From Planctomycetota bacterium (GTDB taxonomy: Bacteria > Planctomycetota > Planctomycetia > Pirellulales > Pirellulaceae), in the NCBI GenBank assembly GCA_026692885.1, contig JAPLNJ010000984.1, forward strand, positions 1-5,607: DNA of 5,607 nucleotides. The letters run 5' to 3'. A program made the translations under genes and the position numbers. How positions within the stretch are numbered: position 1 is the stretch's first letter; every line of letters starts with the position of its first letter. Shown here piece after piece: positions 1-3,425 of this stretch. Under the pieces are notes generated by a model that searched no databases, was not told where the DNA came from, and worked only from the letters and a program-made list of their open reading frames with translations.

Positions 1-19
1 AAAAACCGTTTGGTGCTAG
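1..19 (+). repeat. Dispersed 18-19 nt motif, copy A
   Basis: The motif AAAACCGTTTGGTGCTAG (2-19) recurs at 3280-3297 with one difference and on the minus strand at 2734-2751 with two. All three copies are intergenic. This copy lies at the window edge, so its left part may be cut off. Its function is unknown; it may be the conserved core of a longer interspersed element. Confidence 0.55.
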
Positions 20-134
20 CGTTTTGCGCCACCCTATGATCAAGCATCCAACAATACTCGACCCAGACAATCCAAATAACCCGAATATTCCATATTAACT
101 ACACGTCGTAGTCTAGCTACATTTCCTCTTAATG

Positions 135-153
135 CGCCGTCTCGTAGACGGTG
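135..153 (+). other. Small hairpin just before the terminator
   Basis: CGCCGTCT (135-142) can pair with AGACGGTG (146-153) around a 3-nt CGT loop, giving eight pairs of which one is a G-T wobble. It lies 9 nt before the terminator stem. Two successive stems ending in a U tract are typical of the 3' end of a small RNA or of an upstream gene's 3' untranslated region. No conserved RNA family was recognised. Confidence 0.4.
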
Positions 154-162
154 AAATTTCTC

Positions 163-198
163 GGCCTGGCGTGGGCGACACCACACCGGGCCTTTTTT
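163..198 (+). terminator. Rho-independent terminator, plus strand
   Basis: The arms GGCCTGGCGTGG (163-174) and CCACACCGGGCC (181-192) form a 12-bp stem with one G-T wobble and one C-A mismatch around a 6-nt loop, directly followed by six T (193-198). The minus strand lacks a T tract after the stem, so it acts on rightward transcripts only. It lies 141 nt before the isomerase-like gene. It must therefore end a transcript coming from the left (an unseen gene or a small RNA), or attenuate the leader if that gene's promoter lies upstream of it. Confidence 0.75.
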
Positions 199-325
199 GT
201 TGGCTCGTTGAATCAAGATCGAAAACTCGCAGCAGCAAGATTTGCGCGTCGGACTCGAGTGGGTACACTGCTGGTGTCTGTCTGTCCGCGACTGCCTAAA
301 CAAAGTCTTGCGTGATTCTAACGGG

Positions 326-331
326 AAGGAG
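326..331 (+). promoter_or_regulatory. Shine-Dalgarno site deciding the start at 340
   Basis: AAGGAG (326-331) lies 8 nt before the ATG at 340 but only 2 nt before the in-frame ATG at 334. The spacing is ideal for 340 and too tight for 334, so the later start was chosen. Confidence 0.7.
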
Positions 332-339
332 AAATGGCG

Positions 340-1680
340 ATGAACAAGGAGACGCTGGTTCTTGATTTGGAACAGGCCCTGGCCGAACTGCCGATGTTCG
401 ATGCCCACACCCACCTGATCGGCGGCCGGTTGGGCGCACGCGGTCTGCACGATATCCTGCTGTATCACATGGTGATCAGCGATCTGTACGCCGCCGGCTG
501 TCCCAGCGGTGCACGCCTGACCCAGTTTCCGGGCAGCCCCGACGACCGGGAGGCGCACGCCCGAATCGAAGAGGCTCTGCCGTTCCTGCCGCACATCCGC
601 AACACCAGTTGCTTCTGGATGGTCCGCACGATTCTGGCCGACTTGTACGACTGGTGCGAGCCGATCACGGCGGACAACTGGCGCGCACTGGATGCCCGCA
701 TTCGCGAGTTTGCCGATGATCGCCAATGGCACCACTCGATTCTCGAGCGGTTAAACATTCGCCGGACTTGTGCGGAACACGCGCGGCGCGGCGCCGGCGA
801 GGACGACCAACGGCTGCAGTACTCGTTGGAATGGGCCTTCTTCACGCGTTGCCAGTGGGGTGAATTCGACACGGCCTTGTACGAGCTGGAGCACTGTTGG
901 GGCCGGCAGCCGGAGCCGCCCTCGCCCATCGGCGGCCAGCGGCCGCCGACCGACCGCACGCTCCGCAGTTTGGAAGACGTACACGCCGCGGTGGCCCATT
1001 ACGTCAACGCGATTCCGTACCACCAGCTGATTAGCACGGCCACCAGTTTCTCGACCGACATTGACTATCGGCTGGTCAGCGACGACGAAATGGCGGCGGC
1101 ACTGGCTCGCCGCGACCAGGCAGGACCCGCGGAGCGCGACACGTACTCGTCGTATATCAACGAAGCGTTCTTGACGGCGCTCGAACAGCGACCGGAGAAG
1201 ATCGTGTTTCAGTTCAGCCTGGGCGCCGAGCCGTTGCCGTTCGAGACGGGCTGCCTGCTCCGCCAGCGGACCATCCGGCAGTTGGCCGAGCTGATCGGCC
1301 GGCATCCGCGTCTGCCCTTTCAGTGTTTCCTCGCCAGCCGTCACGCGAACCAGGCCCTCTGCACACTCGCCCGGGAACTGCCCAACCTGAGCTTGGCCGG
1401 CTACTGGTGGCACAACTTCTTCCCGGACGCGATCCGCCAGGTGCTGAGCGAGCGGCTAGAGATGCTGCCGGTGAATAAGCAGATCGGCTTCTTCTCCGAT
1501 GCCTACTGTGCCGAGTGGGTCTACGGCAAGGCGCGGCTGGTCCAGCAGCAACTGGCCCGCGTGCTGGCCGACAAAATCGACCAGGGCCAGTACACCCAGG
1601 ACGACGCCCTGTCGATCGCCCGGGCCCTGCTCTACGACAGTCCCCAGACCCTGCTGGGCATGGTTCCCTACAGCGAGTAG
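340..1680 (+). CDS. Uronate (glucuronate) isomerase-like amidohydrolase
   Basis: This 446-residue, probably cytoplasmic protein resembles the uronate isomerase (UxaC) branch of the amidohydrolase superfamily, which interconverts hexuronates and keto-uronates. Visible features are the N-terminal metal-binding DAHTHL (residues 21-26, HxH at 23 and 25), the segment GLHDILLYHMVISDLYAAGC (about 35-54), a tryptophan-rich WWHNFFP (356-362) that matches the WW segment of UxaC, and a C-terminal FFSDA (384-388), whose Asp is in the place of the UxaC catalytic aspartate. The length is close to the roughly 470 residues of UxaC. The usual D-S/T-R-S-F after that Asp is replaced by DAYCAEW, so the Arg is missing and true uronate isomerase activity is uncertain. 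Planctomycete relatives are often annotated simply as glucuronate isomerase. No other hexuronate gene (UxaA/UxaB/KduI type) is nearby. The gene stands alone, convergent with the carbonic anhydrase gene. An ATG at 334 would add two residues. Confidence 0.85.
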   Translation: MNKETLVLDLEQALAELPMFDAHTHLIGGRLGARGLHDILLYHMVISDLYAAGCPSGARLTQFPGSPDDREAHARIEEALPFLPHIRNTSCFWMVRTILADLYDWCEPITADNWRALDARIREFADDRQWHHSILERLNIRRTCAEHARRGAGEDDQRLQYSLEWAFFTRCQWGEFDTALYELEHCWGRQPEPPSPIGGQRPPTDRTLRSLEDVHAAVAHYVNAIPYHQLISTATSFSTDIDYRLVSDDEMAAALARRDQAGPAERDTYSSYINEAFLTALEQRPEKIVFQFSLGAEPLPFETGCLLRQRTIRQLAELIGRHPRLPFQCFLASRHANQALCTLARELPNLSLAGYWWHNFFPDAIRQVLSERLEMLPVNKQIGFFSDAYCAEWVYGKARLVQQQLARVLADKIDQGQYTQDDALSIARALLYDSPQTLLGMVPYSE

Positions 1681-1740
1681 GGTACCTCAAGCTCGCCCGA
1701 GCCTGCCTACCAGGCCCAAGTGTGACTTTTCTTGCGTTAT

Positions 1741-1820
1741 TCGCACGGATGGCAGAGCCAGAGCACGGATGTCTTCTTTGCTCGGTCTTCATCCGTGCTC
1801 TGGCCCTGCCATCCGTGCGA
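1741..1820. repeat. Near-perfect 80-bp palindrome between convergent genes
   Basis: The arms 1741-1771 and 1790-1820 are 31 nt each, inverted, with a single mismatch around an 18-nt pyrimidine-rich loop. Each arm holds two copies of the core GCACGGATG (1743-1751 and 1763-1771 in the left arm), so the element mixes direct and inverted repeats. It starts 61 nt after the isomerase-like stop codon. Neither strand has a T tract after the stem, so it is not a classical intrinsic terminator, though it would fold in either transcript. It looks like a REP/MITE-type non-coding element; similar palindromes are familiar to me from planctomycete genomes (inference). Confidence 0.85.
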
Positions 1821-1964
1821 GAAACAGAACCTGGAAGCCCCAAACAGTGAGTGAACACCTCATTATCAAGCGGCCAGCATTAGCCCCCTGATTCCGTGCC
1901 CTGCGTCTGGTGTGTGATTCGTGGCGGACGGCCTCAGCAAAGTCAACCGCTGGCTCGATGCACC

Positions 1965-2678
1965 CTACGGTAGCAGGCGGACCTTGCCACTCTCCATGTC
2001 ATACACGGCCCCCACCACTTGGAGCCGTCCCTCTTTGACCTCCGGGCCGACCTCCTCAATGGCCAGCAACTGACGCAGTGACTGGCGCACGTTGGCTTCG
2101 ACAGCCGTATGGATCTGCGCGGCGGCGGCGATCCGAGGGTCGATGTCCTTAATCGCGGGCATGATCAGCTTAGCTAGTTCCGTGACATGCACAGGCTCGT
2201 GGGCCTGGTGGAACTTGGCGTCCAACGTGGCGCGCACCGCACCGCAATTCTCGTGACCGAGGACCATGATCAACGCCGTGTGCAGATGTACGTCCGCATA
2301 CTCGACGCTGCCCAGGGTATCCTCCAGCACCACGTTGCCAGCCACCCGCACCACGAAGATGTCTCCCAACCCTTGGTCGAAAACCAACTCGGGCGGCACT
2401 CGCGAGTCACTGCAGCACAGGATTGCGGCAATCGGATGCTGCCCGGCGAGCAGCTCTTTGCGCCGCTGCGGGCCGCGATGTTCACCGTTCGTCTCGCCGC
2501 GGACGAAGCGTGCGTTGCCGGCCAGCAGCTGATCCAGGGCCGCTCGAGGGCTGAGCCGGGGAGGCTCTGCGACATGGTGATCGGGCTCACCGGCCAGCAC
2601 GAGTGGCGTGCCTCCGCAGCCCATCCCCAGGACGATGACGCAGGGCCAGACATGTCGCCAGAGATTCAGCAGGTGCAT
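1965..2678 (-). CDS. Beta-class carbonic anhydrase, exported
   Basis: Beta carbonic anhydrases are zinc enzymes that interconvert CO2 and bicarbonate. The 237-residue product shows the complete ligand set: Cys89 and Asp91 in CSDSR (89-93, with the conserved Arg93), then His142 and Cys145 in HENC. The surrounding family pattern, including VRVAGNVV (110-117) and GSVEYA (123-128), is intact. The N terminus (MHLLNLWRHVWPCVIVLGMG) is a basic and then hydrophobic signal peptide. A plausible signal peptidase I site follows VLA (27-29). Cys21 is preceded by LGMG, a poor lipobox, so lipoprotein anchoring is a weaker alternative. The enzyme is thus probably periplasmic, supplying bicarbonate or buffering pH outside the cytoplasm. 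A GAGGA site (2684-2688) lies 5 nt before the ATG. The gene is single and convergent with the isomerase-like gene; the methyltransferase lies upstream on the same strand but about 750 bases of repeats separate them. Confidence 0.96.
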   Translation of the reverse strand: MHLLNLWRHVWPCVIVLGMGCGGTPLVLAGEPDHHVAEPPRLSPRAALDQLLAGNARFVRGETNGEHRGPQRRKELLAGQHPIAAILCCSDSRVPPELVFDQGLGDIFVVRVAGNVVLEDTLGSVEYADVHLHTALIMVLGHENCGAVRATLDAKFHQAHEPVHVTELAKLIMPAIKDIDPRIAAAAQIHTAVEANVRQSLRQLLAIEEVGPEVKEGRLQVVGAVYDMESGKVRLLP

Positions 2679-2733
2679 GGAAATCCTCGCTAGTTCGTGT
2701 GTGTGATGGAAATCAACCGGACGTAATTGAACC

Positions 2734-2751
2734 CTATCAGCAAACGGTTTT
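2734..2751 (-). repeat. Dispersed 18-nt motif, copy B, in the carbonic anhydrase leader
   Basis: Read on the minus strand, AAAACCGTTTGCTGATAG matches copy A (2-19) at 16 of 18 positions. The following bases GGGTTCAA resemble GGTTCCAA after copy C, suggesting that the conserved unit extends to about 26 nt. This copy lies about 55 nt upstream of the carbonic anhydrase start, in the sense orientation, so it is probably transcribed in its leader or overlaps its promoter region. Confidence 0.5.
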
Positions 2752-2758
2752 GGGACCC

Positions 2759-2790
2759 TTGTGCGTCAAGAATCTTGTGCGTCAAGAATC
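2759..2790 (-). repeat. Perfect 16-nt tandem duplication upstream of the carbonic anhydrase gene
   Basis: TTGTGCGTCAAGAATC occurs twice head to tail (2759-2774 and 2775-2790) without a mismatch. On the minus strand each unit reads GATTCTTGACGCACAA and so contains TTGACG, a good match to a -35 hexamer. No convincing -10 hexamer lies 16-18 nt downstream of either, so a promoter role is unproven. Confidence 0.7.
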
Positions 2791-2862
2791 GGGAATGAGG
2801 TCTTACGGTTCGGCACGCGGGATGCTCCCGGCTTGCCCCACGTCGCTATACATAACTCTTCC

Positions 2863-2875
2863 GCCCCAAAGGGGC
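2863..2875. repeat. Small GCCCC/GGGGC hairpin at the left edge of the repeat complex
   Basis: GCCCC (2863-2867) and GGGGC (2871-2875) form a perfect 5-bp stem around AAA. It mirrors GCCCC-TATC-GGGGC at 3123-3136 on the far side of the nested palindrome, suggesting that the two are the outermost arms of one composite element. Confidence 0.5.
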
Positions 2876-2885
2876 ATTAACAAAT

Positions 2886-3112
2886 CAGCCCAGGGCAGAG
2901 CGTCGCGGCGACAGCCGCAGAGCGACGCCCTGGGTACGGTATCGATTCAGCACGGTAGCCCTGAAAGGGCGAAACAAATCGGTTCATCCCACACGCATCG
3001 CTCGTCAGATGCGCCAAGGCTTGTTTCGCCCCTTCAGGGCTGGCGTTCCTGATACTCCCCTAACCCAGGGCGGTGCTACGCGGCTAACGCCGTTCCGCTC
3101 TGCCCTGGGCTG
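2886..3112. repeat. Nested inverted-repeat complex (about 227 bp)
   Basis: Two 49-nt units, 2886-2934 and 3064-3112, are inverted copies of each other with about 40 of 49 positions identical. Their outer 17 nt (CAGCCCAGGGCAGAGCG at 2886-2902) are perfectly inverted at 3096-3112. Each unit is also a hairpin: CCCAGGGC pairs with GCCCTGGG, with an inner GGC-tetraloop-GCC. Between them lies a second inverted pair, 2957-2977 and 3021-3041, 21 nt each with one mismatch. In its 43-nt loop sits a third small hairpin, CGCATC (2994-2999) with GATGCG (3008-3013). The whole is therefore concentric. It has no coding function visible and does not end in a T tract. Confidence 0.8.
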
Positions 3113-3182
3113 TTATGTGGCTGCCCCTATCGGGGCGAAAACTTAAGCTGCTATGTGGCTGCCCCTATCAGAGCGAAAACTT
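3109..3182 (+). repeat. Two direct 36-nt repeats with a GCCCC hairpin
   Basis: Positions 3109-3144 and 3147-3182 are direct repeats with a 38-nt period and about three differences. Each contains GCCCCTATC, a GC-rich half stem and GCGAAAACTT. The first copy forms a perfect GCCCC/GGGGC stem; in the second, two G-to-A changes destroy the stem, so it looks like a decayed duplicate. With only two copies and no spacer-like unique sequence, it is not a CRISPR array. Confidence 0.75.
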
Positions 3183-3278
3183 GTGTATAACGATGAGGGC
3201 TTGCCCGAGGGCCGCCAACGGCATCACGCTGGCCTTCCAGGGCATTCGCAAAATGCCAAAGTAAATACCGACAACTCG

Positions 3279-3297
3279 AAAAATCGTTTGGTGCTAG
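3279..3297 (+). repeat. Dispersed 18-19 nt motif, copy C
   Basis: AAAAATCGTTTGGTGCTAG differs from copy A (1-19) at one position. Downstream, GTTTGG (3286-3291) can pair with CCAAAC (3301-3306), a 6-bp stem not conserved in the other copies. It lies in the repeat region downstream of the methyltransferase gene, antisense to it. Confidence 0.55.
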
Positions 3298-3340
3298 GTT
3301 CCAAACCGATGAATCATCCGGGCCAGGGCAGTATACGGCA

Positions 3341-3387
3341 AAGTAGCCAGGGGAAGTAGCCAGGGGAAGTAGGGTGAAGCCCTGGCT
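3341..3387. repeat. 13-nt tandem repeat and inverted pair after the methyltransferase stop
   Basis: The unit AAGTAGCCAGGGG occurs twice perfectly (3341-3353, 3354-3366) and once in part (3367-3374). The AGCCAGGG of the second unit (3358-3365) is inverted at 3380-3387 (CCCTGGCT), an 8-bp perfect stem with a 14-nt loop. This lies about 40-85 nt beyond the methyltransferase stop codon on its transcript, so it could fold in the 3' untranslated region. No T tract follows, so it is not called a terminator. Confidence 0.65.
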
Positions 3388-3425
3388 TTGGCTGTCAGAC
3401 CCGGGCGGAGCTCTCGGCCGCACCC

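Larger units (their letters stand above)
1..339. other. Gene-free leader region upstream of the isomerase-like gene
   Basis: No convincing coding sequence lies here. One plus-strand frame is open from base 3 to a TAA at 96-98, but it has no start in view, has asparagine/proline-rich composition, and begins inside a dispersed repeat. The stretch holds, in order, that repeat (1-19), a relatively AT-rich segment (about 50-130), a small hairpin (135-153), an intrinsic terminator (163-198) and a 141-nt leader before the next start. A possible weak promoter in the leader is TTGCGC (242-247), a 16-nt spacer, then TACACT (264-269). It matches the sigma-70 consensus poorly, and planctomycete promoter rules are uncertain. 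Confidence 0.6.
2679..3425. other. Repeat-filled intergenic region
   Basis: Several open frames of 68-127 codons cross this stretch, but they run through inverted and tandem repeats, lack family motifs and have no good ribosome binding site, so none is called. The region contains the carbonic anhydrase leader, a dispersed-motif copy, a 16-nt tandem duplication, a nested inverted-repeat complex, a direct 36-nt repeat, another dispersed-motif copy and a 13-nt tandem repeat close to the methyltransferase stop. It looks like an accumulation zone for small non-coding elements between two minus-strand genes. Confidence 0.7.

Noticed and set aside
3..98. Plus-strand frame open from the left edge to TAA at 96-98, possible end of an upstream gene
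   Set aside because: Only 31 codons with low-complexity N/P-rich content, starting in a dispersed repeat; not enough to call a gene, though the terminator at 163-198 leaves the possibility open.
259..315. GTG-started 18-codon frame as a leader peptide of the isomerase-like gene
   Set aside because: No ribosome binding site and no regulatory codon run or alternative stem that would indicate attenuation.
40..735. Minus-strand open frame of 231 codons at the left
   Set aside because: It runs antisense to the isomerase-like gene and across the terminator hairpin, with no family motif.
1741..1820. Bidirectional intrinsic terminator
   Set aside because: The stem is strong but no T tract follows on either strand; a repeat element explains the regularity better.
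1499..1891. Plus-strand frames extending past the isomerase-like stop
   Set aside because: They are out-of-frame shadows continued by chance through the palindrome at 1741-1820.
1681..1964. tRNA or other structured RNA gene between the convergent genes
   Set aside because: Apart from the palindrome no cloverleaf or known RNA pattern was seen.
2699..3052. Plus-strand frame of 117 codons in the repeat region
   Set aside because: It consists of translated inverted repeats and lacks a ribosome binding site and any recognisable domain.
3109..3182. Possible CRISPR array
   Set aside because: Only two repeat copies almost contiguous, no spacers and no cas genes.
3151..3423. Minus-strand frame of 90 codons downstream of the methyltransferase
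   Set aside because: It crosses the 13-nt tandem repeat and other repeats, with no motif; its openness reflects repeat composition.
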